DNA of 64,000 nucleotides from Tribonema minus (Eukaryota; Sar; Xanthophyceae; Tribonematales; Tribonemataceae), in NCBI GenBank assembly GCA_017506865.1, contig JAFCMP010000516.1:496001-560000 (forward strand), given 5' to 3'. Position 1 is the stretch's first letter; each line of letters opens with the position of its first letter. A program made the translations under genes and the position numbers. Shown here in pieces: positions 20,912 to 33,291 of this stretch. The notes below the pieces were generated by a model. The model did not search any database. It saw nothing but the letters and a program-made list of their open reading frames with translations, and was not told the origin of the DNA.

Positions 20912-23900
20912 TCATGCCTGCGCGTGCTCCTCCTTGAGCTGCTCGAGCATGCCGCTGTAGTAGTACTTGTCGAGTTCGTTCATCTTGTCACGAATCGATG
21001 TCAGCTGCTGCTCCAACTCCGGGTTCTCCTCCGCTAGCTGGCGCCGCACTGTCCAGGGCACGTACTCGGGGTCTATGATGTTGATCTCGTCGTCTTTCAG
21101 GAAGTCGGGGGGGGTGTCGGCCTTGCCGGCGGCCACGTAGCTGCGACACAGGTGAGGGGGGGAGGGGGGGGGGGGGGAGGGGGGGGAGGGGCGTTGGTGC
21201 GAGGTTAGTACGTGCATTAATTTCCTGATGGCAATGCACGCATGGTAAAGCACCATCAAAAGCGCATAGAATGGGTCCATCACAAGGCACTGTTTGACTC
21301 GTGACCAATGACTGCAACAGCGGTGACCACCATTATTGGTGGAAGGCACTTGTGGCTAGCCATCCCTTGTCACCTAGAGCTCTACGATCTTTTTATTCGT
21401 TTCCATAGATACGTTGAACTCTACGATTGTTTGATTCATTTCCAAAGATACTTGGACGTATTTCGTAATCATCAACGCTTGGACTTCTATGTTTTCTTAA
21501 CAGAGCGCGGCCCAGTTCTGATTTTGTTTGTGGCCACATAGCCGAATGGGTATGTGTGTCTTGAGCCGGTGGTTTAGGTTTTCCCTTGGAGGAGGGGTTT
21601 CCTGGTGGCGTTTTGCGCAGGTGCAGTGTGTAGCTGACACATGTCAGCTATTATCAACAACAGTTGCGAAAGCCTCATTCACTCGCTCGGCAGTTACAAA
21701 AGAAAGACTTACTCTTGGACCCAGGTATCACCTGTCTCTACTTCCTTCCTACCCGCTCAATAGTTACGAAAGACTCACTCACTCGTGGACTCAATTCTCA
21801 CCTGTCTCTACTTCATACCTACCCGCTTGGCAGTTACAAAAGACTCATTGACTCTTGACTCTTACCTGTCCCTGTACCACTCAAGATCCTGCAGCAGGTC
21901 GTGCTTGGGCTGCCACCCCAGCAGCCTCACCGCCTTGTCGCTCGACACAAAGAAGTGGTTTTCGCGAAAGGGGAAGTACCCCTTCTCCGCCCCGTAGTCT
22001 GCGGGCTTGTAGTAGCGGTGGGAGATGTCACTGGGGTCTTGGCCGCAGGCCTTAGCAACGGACTTGGCGAGCGCGTTGTAGGTGATGTAGCGCGTGCTGG
22101 CGCAGTTGAAGATCTGCGCGGCAGAGAGGGTGTGACGCGCCACGGGCAGGCCGCACTTCAACTCAGCGTTGCGGCTGGTAGGGTGGTGCAGTTGTAGCGC
22201 GTGCTGGCGCAGTTGAAGATCTGCGCGGTGATGCACCCACAAGCCGCACTAAACTTCAACATTTTCCCCACCACGACAGCGAGCATGCTGCTACAAGCAA
22301 GCCCCCCCCCCCCCCCCCCCAACCCCTCTGAAAAGCCCTGCGAGACAGCGGCAGTGGTTTTAAACCTGGACCCACCTGACCGACCGCGCTGGGGTTCCCC
22401 ATGACGGCAGCGAGCATGCCGGCTATATTCCCTCGTGTCATTGAAGCAAGCATCTGCAGTGCGGAAACAGGCTACTACTCAGAATTGCCCCCCCCCCCCC
22501 CCCCCCCCCCCCGGAATCCAACTCCAAGAGACGTGCGCGAGTAAGCGGCAGGGAATTGACAATGGCCCCACCTGACCGACCGCGCTGGGGTTCCCCACGA
22601 CGGCAGCGAGCATGCTGGCGACGTCCTCCGCATGCGTGATGGCCACAAACTGGTCGCCGTGGTGCGGCAGGGGGAAGGGGGACATGGCCCACACGACGCG
22701 GTCATAGAACCAGTCCAGGTAGTCGCGCTTGTTTGTGAGCGGTCCATAGATGTACTGCGGCCGGAAGGAGGTCCATGGCAGGCCCATTTCCTCCGCCATG
22801 AGCTCCACCTGTGTGCGCCAAATCGGCGGCGATGAGAGCGGTCAGCAGCGCTGTTGTGAACTGCTTGTGTACTGTGGTCAAGGAGTGAACTCTATGTGTA
22901 CTCGTGAACCAGTGCAGGAAGTCGCGCTAGTTGGTGAGCGGTCCGTAGATGTACTGCGGGCGGAAGGAGGTCCAGGGGAGGCCCGTCTCCTCCGCCATCA
23001 GCTCCACCTGTGTGCACCAGTTTAGCGGAGATGAGAGCGGTGAGCAGTTACAAAAGCTAGCACGTGAACTGCTTGTGTACTGTGCTTGCCACGGAGTGAA
23101 CTCTTCATGTACTGTGTGGCGCCGTGAGTTCCACTTGTGCGCGTCAGTCTAGCGGCGATGAGAGCGGTGAGCAGTTACAGAAGTAAGCGTGTGAACTGCT
23201 TGTGTACTGAACTTGGAGTGATCTCTTCATGTACTGCGTGGCGCGCGCGTGTACTGTGGGGGGTGGCGCTTCAGGCTTCTCTCTGCCGGTGCAGCCTTGT
23301 GTGCCAGCGGCGCCTGAACTGCACAACACCCTGTGCGCGCTGTTGTTAAGTTGAGTTCTTAAAATAAACCACATACCACCGACAGCAAGCAACCCCGCAT
23401 GAACACCAGTATGAACAGAAGTTGTGAAGTCTACCCTTCATCAAACCCCCCTCATAGCAGCAACCAGCCCCTCAGAGCAATCAGCTTTGAGCTCTGTCAC
23501 CTGCCGCTGCGCAGCCTCTTCCCAACATTTTCGGACACGCTGCAGCAATCAGGTGGTAAACGTTGATGAACAATATCGCGAACTTCACATCTTCCTTACA
23601 AGAAAATACAGCTGCAGCGCTCAGCTGCTCTGAGCACTGTCAACAGGCACAGATTGCAGCAGTCAACCACTCTGAGCACTGTCATCTATCGCTGCCCAGT
23701 CTCCTATACAACTTTGTCGTATACAGCTGCAGCATCAGTTGGTAAGTCATAAATAATGAGAAGATTCACACACTTCACGTTTTTCTTCTGAACAGGAAAA
23801 TACAGCTGCAGCAGCTACCGTGAGCACTGTCACCTGTCGCCGGCCAGTCTCCTCAAGTAGCTGCACCCAGCTCTAGTGCTTTGGAGGTAAAAATGTGAAC

Positions 23901-26258
23901 TCCATGATTCAGTTCATGATGCTGTACAAGGTGATTGCTGCAAGCGGTGTTGAGAATGTTGAGCGCTGTCACCTGTCGCTGCCCAGTATCCTCAACACTG
24001 TTTTAGGTACAGCTGCAGCGATCAGCTTGTTCACCATCTTGTACACCATCATGAATTGATTCACGAAGTTCACATTTTCCCTCTAAAAATTACAATTGCA
24101 GCGTCAGCTACTGTGCGCACTGTCACCTGTCGCTGTCCAGTCTCTTGCAAAGCAGTTTCGACCACAGCTGCAGCAATCAGTTGGTCAACCAAAACAAACA
24201 GATCCACAATCTTCACATACTTCTGACAATAAAATATAGCTGCAGAGCGGTCAGCTACTCCGAGCAATTTCAACAGATGCAGCGGTCAGCAACTTTGAGC
24301 ACTGTCACCTGTCGCTGTCCAGTCTCCTTAACAGCGTCCGTCTCCACCAGTGGCACTTCCTCCGTGTTCTTGTACATGCCAGCGGAGCTCACATAGACGT
24401 AGTTCTTCACGCTCCAGCTGAGCAGGGTTCACGCGGGTGTACAGCAGGAGTACAGCAGGAGTACAGCGTCAGTACGCGAGGTCGCAGAGGACGTGTGCGC
24501 ATGTCAGTCATTGCTGGCGCCGTGCACGTCTAAAATTGCCTCAACCTTGCAGTCTTGCTGACATCAGCATTCACAAGCCCATCGGCTAGACAAGCAGCAT
24601 AAACAGTTGGGTTTTGTGATTGAGCCTGGAATGGAAACCTGCGGTGTCAGACCACTGCGGTCGCGCCCTGGCCAGACCAGACAGTTCCTCATCACATGCG
24701 TTGCCAACGCTTGAAAACGCGGCAAAGGCTCTCAGTGCAGGTGAATAGCAACGCTCAAACTTTTGCATACGAACTTCATACGCAATAAAACCAATGGACT
24801 TGCCACTTCATATCATAGAAAGGGTTGGTCACGAAGCACCCTTTTGCACACAATTTTTCATGACCTCTTGAAAAGACAAAGGTCGCTTGCCCTTTATTTA
24901 CAACTGATTTGCGACCCTGGACAGCAGACACAGCATTAGAACAAACAGCATTTCGCAAGCGTGCATGCATACCTCTTGGCCGCCACCGCAACATCCTTTG
25001 CGGTGGCAGGGTCCTTGGCGTAGTTGTCGAACACGTAGTCAAAGGCTTCATCACTGGGCAGTGACGCTCCTACACCCCCCTCCCCTGCAAAGTCCCCCCA
25101 GACCACCTTCACGCCCTTAGACTCCAGTTCGCCATAGCTGGCAAATGGCTGCTTGGCCTTCTTTGCGGCGCTGTCCTGGAGGAGAGTCACCTCAACCCCC
25201 TTTTCTGCAGCAGCAGCAGCAGGAATTGAAAACGACCGCAGCAGCTTGATTAGGGTTGCCAAAACGGTATTATTGAAAAAATACGGTCAACGGTATTTGT
25301 AGCGTAAACCATGCTGATCTTGACCGCAGCTTCGGGTGCCCTGAGGTTTACCTTCGGGCTTACTGTGCCAGACGCAAAAATGGTATTGAAGTTCTCCAAA
25401 ACCTCAATAGGCAGAAGTTTACGGTCAAATTACGGTACGATTTACGGAGTATATTTGTAAAAAAGGTACGGTTTTGGCAACCCTAAGCATGATGTCAGTG
25501 TTACGTGATCGTCCGAACCTGCAGCAGAATACTGGCAGGTGCTTACAGCAATGAGGCGTAAGAGAACCCCTGACATGGCTCAGCATTGCAACGCTGGTGA
25601 GCAAGCACTCGTACAGCAGCAATATGTTGAGCCGTGGTAATGACAACTGAGATTCACGCAACCTGCTGGTGTCGGTACCTTTAGTTGCTTCAAAATAAGA
25701 TGAAAGCGCACCTTGCAAAATGTTGGCCAGGTGGTACCCGAGCTCTCCATGCCCGCCGCCTTTGTTTTGCACAATGAGAGCCTTGCCTGATCGGGCAGAA
25801 AAAAGCAGTGATGACAAATTCTTGCATTAAGCGATTACGCACGGCAGTGCACCTGAAGAAGATAAATAGCTGCGGGCTAGCCAGATAGGTCGTGGATGGG
25901 CCATTGTCAGTCAAAGATGTAGTGCATTGTGAAGGCAAAAGTGTGCATCAAGGATTTTCAAAGCACAGGAAATCCCTCAACATGTAGCTGTGCAAATACC
26001 AGCAATAAATCAGAAGACGCAGTGATGAGCATCAGAAGCAGCAGCATTTCGCACAATCTTGGTGGCTCAAAGCTGCACGCACAACTCGGCATTTAACATG
26101 CACACATCGACAGCTGACGTACCGGCACTCATCGACAGCTCAGCGCTCCTGCTGCTCAAATGCAGAGCCGAAGCTCGGGCCTGCTGCGTCATGGGGCTCA
26201 GGAAGCCCATGCAGGCAGGCGCCAGCGCCGCCAGCGCCAGCAACGCAAGCCATGCCAT
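20912..26258 (-). CDS. CSP41: CSP41-type plastid RNA-binding protein (NAD-epimerase fold), 7 exons
   Basis: Minus-strand exons 26258-26123, 25786-25712, 25204-24973, 24417-24309, 22808-22572, 22113-21866 and 21140-20912 join in phase to 421 residues. The N-terminus is a signal peptide (MAWLALLALAALAPACMG) followed by FLSPMTQQARAS, a phenylalanine-led transit peptide as in complex red plastids. The body is an atypical short-chain dehydrogenase/epimerase fold: ALIVQNKGGGHGELGYHLA (nucleotide loop), VKVVWGDF, YVYVSSAGMYKNTEEVPL, FRPQYIYGPLTNKRDYLDWF, THAEDVASML, LGWQPKHDL. CSP41 proteins bind stem-loop RNA in plastids and stabilise transcripts and ribosomal RNA; stromal location and that role are inferred. 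The last exon has an acidic/coiled extension (ELEQQLTSIRDKM). Introns carry a hAT-like element and many exon-edge copies. Divergently paired with the gene at 26556. Confidence 0.93.
21640..21865 (-). repeat. Donor-region copies in the last CSP41 intron
   Basis: Two copies of the segment around the donor of the sixth exon (plus-strand ACCTGTCTCTACTTC versus genuine ACCTGTCCCTGTACC) lie near 21730 and 21800, each followed by ACCCGCT-(T/C)-AGTTAC-AAAGACTCA. Spacing is about 75 bp. Confidence 0.75.
22199..22425 (-). repeat. Exon-edge copies from both flanking exons in CSP41 intron 5
   Basis: 22199-22235 repeats the plus-strand sequence at 22090-22118 (CGCGTGCTGGCGCAGTTGAA), the 5' edge of the sixth exon with its acceptor. 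22366-22422 repeats the 3' edge of the fifth exon with its donor (CACCTGACCGACCGCGCTGG). Both exons flanking this intron therefore have copies inside it. Confidence 0.85.
22900..24150 (-). repeat. Large array of exon-edge copies in CSP41 intron 4
   Basis: The right end of the fifth exon (VELMAEEMGL...YIYGPLT) is duplicated at about 22905-23040 with its acceptor, with a shorter remnant at 23120-23170. The 3' edge of the fourth exon plus donor (plus-strand CACTGTCACCTGTCGCTGTC and following CAGTCTCCT) recurs near 23495, 23685, 23827, 23967 and 24117 before the genuine site at 24301-24330, spaced about 140-190 bp, with intervening AGCTGCAGC(A/G)-TCAG segments also repeated. Confidence 0.85.
25251..25485. 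mobile_element. hAT-like non-autonomous DNA transposon (MITE)
   Basis: A 235-bp element with terminal inverted repeats: left end TAGGGTTGCCAAAACGGTA, right end its reverse complement with one mismatch. It is flanked by AGCTTGAT (25243-25250) and AGCATGAT (25486-25493), an 8-bp target duplication with one difference, the length typical of hAT elements. No coding capacity. The interior is AT-rich with repeated ACGGTA/TACGGT motifs. It lies in CSP41 intron 2. Confidence 0.82.
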
Positions 26259-26555
26259 CTTGAAAGCGAGAATGAGGTGTTCAACACACAAGAGATGAAT
26301 ACTTGAAGTTCCAACTTCAGTGAGAGCCTGCAAGGTCAGTGTTGTGCTCGTGCAGCATAAGCGAAGTCAGGCTCAACGCGGCGCGGCCGTACCTGTTGCG
26401 CAGGAGGGGAGCCGACAAGTCGGCAGCAGGCCCCCGGCTTGGCTTAGGAGTCTGGGAGAGGAAATCAGGCCGTGCTGGTTTGTGGCACGCCTGAGCCGCC
26501 AGAGGGACGAGTCGATAGCGCGCAGCAGGGGCTCGCGCCCCAGCTGCTGGTGCCC
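26259..26555. promoter_or_regulatory. Bidirectional promoter region, CSP41 / unknown gene
   Basis: Only 297 bp separate the CSP41 start codon (minus) from the proposed start at 26556 (plus). The segment next to the CSP41 start has ACTTGAAGTTCCAACTTCAG, a paired occurrence of the window's over-represented motif. No TATA box is obvious. Confidence 0.5.
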
Positions 26556-29500
26556 ATGGCGGTGAGTAATTTTGAAAATCTTTCGAACATCCTGCCACTG
26601 TCGCCATGCCGCTGTGGCGTCGCGCTTGCTGAATCCTCGATTTATTTTTTTGAGGGTCTCAGGACCCGCAGCTTGCAGCCCCAAGCTGGCGCGCGGTGAA
26701 CTTGCAGCGAGGAGGCAGAGCGCGCCCGCTTCCGATCCTTCTCAAATGGCGTGCCAGCGAAGGCCATGACCGCACGTGAAGCAATCGGCATGCTGACTGA
26801 ACATTGGTCTGAACCCCCGCTCGATCTTATTCCTGCTGGTGAAGTGATGAGTTTGGATAACAACACGGCCAGTCACAGCGCTCTAATGGGATCCTTAAAA
26901 GATTGTTGAGCTTGTCTCATGTCGTCATACGATAGGATAACAAGCTCCGACAACTCAAACGCGCTCTGCAACTTCAACTGTTGTCGAATGACCCGAATCG
27001 TAGCTCACAACCTCGCACCTCGCCTTCCGCACAACCTCAGATCACGCGCAGGGCCCGCCTCATCACAGAGGCGCGCGCCCTCGCCCTGCAGCACTCGCGC
27101 GCCCGCCTGAACCTGGACTTCGAATCCGCGGAGTCCACCGATGGCCAGCTCGGAGGCGGCGGCGGCGGCAGCGCGGACTCTGCGGCCGGCTCCGACTCCG
27201 AACCGAGCGTTCCGCGGCGTTCGGGAAGGAAGCGTAAGCTGCCGCTGTACGAGGAGACGGCGTCAGCGAGCACGCTGCCGCCGCTGCTGGGGGTAGAGGA
27301 GGGGAAGCTGCTGTCGATGGTGGTGTTCGGGCCGCGCGTGTGGCGGCGGCTGCCGCAGGGGGACCAGGGCGCGCGCGTGAGCCACTGATCCAGCGGCTAC
27401 GTGTGCGGGTTTCCCGTGCACAAGTGAGTGGGGGACCATAGGCGTAAACGGATCTTGGAGGCTGTGGGCACTCGCTGCTATGTATGCCTTCATCACCTAG
27501 AGCGAAGCAGTGGTGCCGGAAGAGGGGTTAGGGTTAGGGGTATCGTTTTGCATCATAAGAGGCCGCCAAGAGGTGACACAATGCGTGGATTGCATGGCGC
27601 TTCGGCTGCAAGCGCTCTTTAGGCACTCTGCACGTCGTCAACCGAAGTGTTTGCCCCAGTACTTTGTGACACGGATGTGTCACCTACGCGCACACATGGT
27701 CTTGCACTTGCATAGGTGCACTCGTCTACTGGTAGTAGGATCCCATGGCAACCATGCTGGCGCTGGCTCTTGGGTACAGGTCCAAGAGGGCAGCGCGAGG
27801 TGCCATAAGCACGGTGGTCTACCCTGTGCGTGATTACGGGTGTGCGCACATGATAGCAGTGCTCGAGCTTGCCAATACTGCCTGCAACCTCATGTAGAAC
27901 CCTTTCCTGGCCTGCCCAACAATCGCCTTCTCATGTGTGTACGCGCTTCGGTTCTGAGCAACGCTTCACTCTCCTCTCCGTCACAGGCCCAAGGAGGGCA
28001 ACGCGTGGTGCCAGGTCCCCGTAAGGCCCACCCTCAACTCGCGCCTCGCCTGCAGTCACCATAGTCACCTCCGCGGCCCACAGTCCGGACTCACGCGCGA
28101 CCAGCGGCTGCACCTGCTGCTGGACCCAGCGTTCTACAGGCGCAACGGCGAGCTCTGCTGGGAGACTGTCTTGGCGTGAGTGTTTCTGCCATTTGCTGCC
28201 ACTGCGTTTGTGCTGGGTTATGGTTTGAGTCTGTGTGGCAGTGCTCCACAGGTGCAACGGCGAGCTCTGCTGGGAGACCGTCTTGGCGTTTTAGTCTTTT
28301 GCTGCTGCTGCGTGAGTGCTGTGTTATGGTTTGAGGCTACACAGCAGCAGTGCTCAACTGGTGCACCGACGGTCATGGCGTGAACGTGTCGATGTTTGCT
28401 GTTGCTGTTGGCGCCCTGCGCCCATGGCCTGTGCCCCCCCCTTGACTTGTGCCTCGGAGGCATAGCAAAGTTGTGCATGAGTGGCCTTCTGAGCACTGAT
28501 ATGCCTGCGGCTGACATGGTTTGCTGCGTGACTGTGACGCCTTCAAGGAAGGCTGGGGTATGTATAGTTCTAATTATAGGTAATGTATAGAGTACGGTGC
28601 ACGTGTACATGACCTGTTGCCGCTCTAGCTGCTACGCGTCACCTGCCTCCGTCACCTTCTGCAACCGGTCATGTTCGCGACTGGAAGAACAGGATGCTGT
28701 TGGCTAATATGTGTGAGCAACAGCCTCACCGCCTCCTTACACACGCCATCTTCGCAACGAGTGACTCACGCTCAAGCCTGTCAACATCTCCGCCTCTGTC
28801 CACTTCAACGAGACTTATACTCACATTTGTCGTTTTTGCGGCTTCGTTGTGATTGTGCATCAGGTACTTGCAGGAGCACACACCTGATTGGAGGAACAGG
28901 AAAGAGGCGGTGGTTGTGGGGAGCGGTGGGGAAGGCGAGGCTGCGGCGTTTGCGACGCGCGATGTAAAAATTGTCCTTCACGGCTTCCAGCAGTGCCCGC
29001 TGTTTTGGTTCGCCGCGTGGTAAGTTGAAGTTGCCTCCTCCTTCTGAAACTCAGAGCAATAGATTGCGGGGTGGAAATGAGGTTAGGCCGCCGGTATCAC
29101 AGGTACAGGTGTTGAGCATCAGCATGGGGTGGCCGTCGTGTTGTGCAGCCCTGACACATGTATTCATTGCGTACGAAGGAAGTTGCACTAACGCTCAGCC
29201 ATGTCGAAGTCAGCTGATGAAGCGATTTCACAGCCATTGACGGGAAACACATTGTGCCATACAGAGCGTTGATCCGCAGTGAGTTGAACTTGAAGTTGAA
29301 CTACACGAGGCGCCGTCATTCAAGGAGTGGGCACGGAAGCTGTGTAAACGGTGGTTTTTGCTGAGGTCGAGAGAGCCTGACTGCTCTGACAGTGGTATTT
29401 GCTCTCGGGCACAAAGTAATTAACGTGTTTGGGCTGTTGGCATGTACAGCAGTGGCTTTCCATAGTGGTAGCTCACCATGGTGCAGCCTTGTTGCGCAAA

Positions 29501-30484
29501 GTGCGGTGTTCCGGCACCATAGGTCACAGCGCATTACAGCATATAACAGAAAGTCACAGTAGACGGCCTGTGTCGATTCCTGGGCTTCCTGCTCCTGCCT
29601 GTGTTGAAGTATGTCAACATGAAGTTTGAGCATATCACTATGTCTGCTCACTTGTATGGCGCTGTGTTACGCCACGAGCGCCGCTACTGTAGAATTTGAA
29701 AACCCTGCTGGAGCCTGATAAACCTATGTTGAAGTTGCTGCTACACGCACTTGTGATGCAATTGCTGCCAGTGCGCGTCACCGCTGTGAAGCAGCATATA
29801 CGACACAATGTCATGGCATGCATCTGTGCAGCCGCATTACCATGCTGGTGCACATTGCTGAGCACAGCAAGTCAGCCTCGCACAGAGCAGCGACGTCTTG
29901 GTCAAAGCAGCATCGCGTACGCTCTATCGAAGATACTTCATACAGGTGCATATCCTGCAACAACACGACAGCAGACCGATGCCTATGTATATATATTGTG
30001 AAGCGACAAGCCTCAGCTGCTTTCTCCGCCCTGACGCTGCGCTGCCTCCGCAGCCGCCTGGCGGCCCGCGGCCACAGCAACACATTGCGCACTTGTCAGG
30101 TCAAGATTGCGGGCCCCCCGTCATGAAGTCCTCACCTCGCATCCGTCACACACACCTGCAATGTCACCTCAAGTACACAGCCGCAAACCCCTTCCTCCAT
30201 GGATCTTGCATCGCAAAGCTCGCAACTCCGCTCAGCCGCTTCCGCCCGCCGGGACGCTGCGCCCGCCCCCTTCCCCTTTCAGCCGCCTGGCGGCGCGTGG
30301 CTACGCGTTCCAACACGTCTGCCACGCCTCGCGCGCGCAGTTCCGCGCGGCGCTGCGGCGCCAGAGCGACGTGGCGGGCTTCTCCATGCAGCACACGACG
30401 TCGCCCCTCGCGCTCATCTCGAGCCGCCGCGAGAACGTGCGCTACTACCTCGGCGGCTTTGACAATATCTGCAACCTGCTCTAG
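26556..30484 (+). CDS. Unidentified protein with basic NLS-like segment and in-frame TGA
   Basis: Proposed exons: 26556-26561 (ATG GCG before GTGAGT), 27041-27423, 27987-28175, 28864-29019 and 30283-30484 (TAG); all phases agree, 312 codons. The second exon has no ATG before its acceptor CCTCAG, so the 6-base first coding exon is the simplest start, but it is inferred. Protein: MAITRRARLITEARAL, a Gly/Ser-rich acidic linker, a nuclear-localisation-like RRSGRKRKLPLYEE, then well-structured-looking sequence (GYVCGFPVHKPKEGNAWCQ, LTRDQRLHLLLDPAFYRRNG, VKIVLHGFQQCPLFWFAA, ENVRYYLGGFDNICNLL). A TGA at 27386-27388 interrupts the frame between ARVSH and SSGYVC. It could be a nonsense allele, a sequence error or recoding. 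Nuclear function is suggested by the basic motif only. Confidence 0.55.
28225..28380 (+). repeat. Exon 3'-edge copy in unknown gene
   Basis: 28240-28290 repeats the end of the third exon (CAACGGCGAGCTCTGCTGGG then GTCTTGGCGT) with its donor mutated to GTTTTAG; 28310-28380 is a second, more decayed copy of the following intron segment (GTGCTGGGTTATGGTTTGAG versus GTGCTGTGTTATGGTTTGAG). A further copy of the 5' edge of the last exon (CAGCCGCCTGGCGGC) is at 30050-30065. Confidence 0.8.
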
Positions 30485-31729
30485 GCGCGTATGCGCGGAT
30501 ACGCAGCGATGGGGGGTTGTTGAGGGGGGTGGGGAGGGGGTGCAGCGGGACCAGGCAGTAGCGAAGCCCGGTTGCGCGAATCGGGCGCGAGGCTGGCAAC
30601 GCGGTGAGCAGCGCCCACAGTCTCGGCATCTGCGTTGGTCTGACGGGTGGGGGAGCATAACGGTTGTGCTCGCAGTGCATGACGGCACCTGTTGCCTGTG
30701 TATGCACAGGCCTGATGCGACAGAAGCGCAAGGGGGTCATCTGCTGCAGAACACCTGAAGTACCGAGTTCAAAGTCTGCTGCGTGGGCAGCACATGTGCT
30801 CACTTGCATGGCCTGGCCACCAACTTTCCGCGTAATGACGCTGTGCCTCGAAACCCGTGTTACCACTTGGGGGAGGCATGGCTGAAGCCATAGCGGCGTG
30901 TTGGTGTGCCAGGTCACTTGCGAAGTGCAGATGCTGCCCCGTCAATACCCCCCCACTGCTCGAGTGTATGCAGTTCTGATACGATTACGGTGCTATCGTC
31001 CAGAGCAGCGAGCAGCTCTTGGGCTCTACGTACGCACCGCTTGCACAAAGTGTACATGCGCAGGATGCCATCACAAATTGACAGGCAGTTCTATACATTA
31101 TGTGAGCCATTGCAATGAAGGCCTCTGCTCCTGCTTCTGATGTTGATGGTGTTTCAATCGGGCATGCTGTGTAACCTTACTCTAATCCCAAAGACATGAA
31201 ACATTACTCCTGACCTGGACAGACTACTTTGCCACCCAACATGTAGTGCTGTCTACTACCTTTCAGACATATGATGTACCACATCTACTTGCGAGCTTGC
31301 ATTCAACTGTGTGGTGTCACATGCCATCACGCAGTACCTGGCACAGTGACACATACGGCATACGTCACATGCCATGGAAGTTTCATGCACTGGTGCGCCA
31401 GCTCAGATTGTCCATAGTGTTGTTCGCCTCACGGGCTGGCACAGGCGTCGCACTCACTTCATTCAGATAGTATACTGAACTTGTCCTAAAAGCTTGCAAG
31501 GGCGGCGTTCACGGTGTGACTGAACACACCTACTGTATGTAGCTTGTGATTACAGTGATTGCTGTACATACATCGTCAGCGTCAAAATAAAAGGAAGGCC
31601 CTCCCTCAAACGGAGGTAGGGGTGAGGAACCCCTATATGTGAGGGCAGGTTGCGCTAGGTGGTTCAATTTGTTCGCTTGCGAAAGTCTCGACACGAAGGC
31701 CGCGTTTCCGTTGAATCTGTAGTGTGATC
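30485..31729. other. Spacer downstream of the unknown gene
   Basis: Ordinary spacer of mixed composition; no gene, RNA gene or transposon end could be supported. Confidence 0.4.
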
Positions 31730-33291
31730 ATGAACATATGTGCATGCTGCGAGCAAGCAATCTGCCTTGTGCTGCAACGACGTGCTGTTCCTTGCACTTC
31801 CTTCGTCACCAGGAAAAGCAAACTCCCCAAGTCGCCAAGATACAAGCCGCTACACACAACATCTGAGGGCGCCGGCAAGCAGGCGCGGAGCCGAGGCTGC
31901 AGTGCGTTACGTGCCAAGCTGAAAGCGGTAAACGCACACTTGCAACAACACCGTAGAGCAGCGCCAGAATAAACGAGGCGCCTGCCTGCCTGCCTGGCGT
32001 TGCGGTGCGGGTAGTCAGGAAATCGCATGCCAATGTTCAAAAAACGAGGGCCCTTTTACAAGACACTGCAACACATGCTGCGGTCTAGAAGATCTCCAGC
32101 GCGCGCATCAGAACAGCAACATTTGTCGCTTGACGCTCGGAGCGCTCCGTTGCCACAGCGTTATGATCACTTTGAGACAAGAAACCGGATTGTTGCTGAC
32201 AGCCGCTGTTGCACCATCTACGGTCCTGCGTACGGTCCTGCACGCACGCGCGCGACACTGCCATGCACGCCTTGCCCGCACGCCAGTTTGCGTGCGGTCC
32301 TTTCGCAGATCCTTTCAGCTCGAGCCGCATTTTGATTGTGATTTGGTAACACGGTGATCCAAGCCAGCACTATCTACTACACGAAACAAGCGGTCATCAG
32401 CGCAGCATAGCAGCGGCAGCAGTGCCGTACAGGTCCCACATAGTCCGCATGCTGCCGCCAGCTGCTGCTTTCAGCTGCTGTTCCAGCTAACCAAAATTCG
32501 CACGACGGTAGGCAGTCGTAGCAGCACACAAAGCAATGTGCCACTTGCTGAGGTCAAAAGGGAGTCATCTTCCCAGAGCGGTCCCACCTGTGTCCACCCC
32601 ATTCGAGGTCCCGCATGGCGAGCACCACCACCACCTGCTGGTAGGCAGCACCTCGTCGCATCTCGAGCGGCAACATCGCCAAGCTGGTGGGCATGTGGAC
32701 AACGACCATGCTTGTCCATGCCTGCATTCAGCGTACAACAACAACAGCAGCAGCAGCAGCAGCAACACCAGCAGGTGCCCGCAACACCAAGATGCGGGGA
32801 CGCTGCGGAAGCTCGGCAGCACATCTCCGGAGCCGGTCCTGCCAAAGCGGCCGATGCTGGCTCGAGACAGCGCTGTGCTGCGTCACTGGCAAAATCATTC
32901 TCCTGCTGCTGACTTCGGAGGACGAGTGCACGTGAAGGTCACCCGCCCGCTGCAGATGCAGCGGCAATGGACGCTTTTGCGGGAGGAAGCCGCCTCAGCA
33001 GCTGGCTGCTTCATTAGCGACTCAGATGACTCCGACGGCGTGTTCGAGCTGATCAGGTTGCCAATCGACAGCCCACCACAGATGTGCACGCTCAGTCCCA
33101 GCCTTGCAGCAGCGGCAGGTCCGCTGGCGCTGTCAGTTCTCCCGGGCGAAGGATTCCTCGCCGAGGCTCTTTCCGAGGACGACACGGAGCAGAAGCTCAC
33201 AGCAAGGACACCAGCGCCAGCGGCGGACGGCGCGCTGCGCAACCTGATCGACACCACCCTCAGGGCCTCATCAAGACAGCTAGACGACTAG
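31730..33291 (+). CDS. Unidentified Ser/acidic-rich protein, 3 exons
   Basis: Proposed exons 31730-31927 (ATG; ends AAAGCG before GTAAAC), 32487-32640 (after TTCCAG; ends before GTAGGC) and 32732-33291 (after ATTCAG; TAG), matching phases, 303 residues. The 91-base second intron is what brings the LTKIRTTVGSRSS frame into the frame of the long last exon. The first exon has a Cys-rich start (MNICACCEQAICL) then basic KSKLPKSPRYKP; the last has an Asn/Ser tract, TSPEPVLPKRPML, an acidic cluster ISDSDDSDGVFELI that resembles a phospho-regulated SUMO-interaction or casein-kinase-2 motif, and LSEDDTEQ. No domain recognised. The last exon is the best-supported part; the upstream exons are inferred from splice sites and phase. 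Confidence 0.45.

Noticed and set aside
26373-26684. Minus frame of 103 codons with plausible protein (LKKINRGFSKRD, WRQWQDVRKIF)
   Set aside because: No ATG start and no clear splice partner; it overlaps the proposed promoter and first exon of the plus-strand gene. Not excluded but unsupported.
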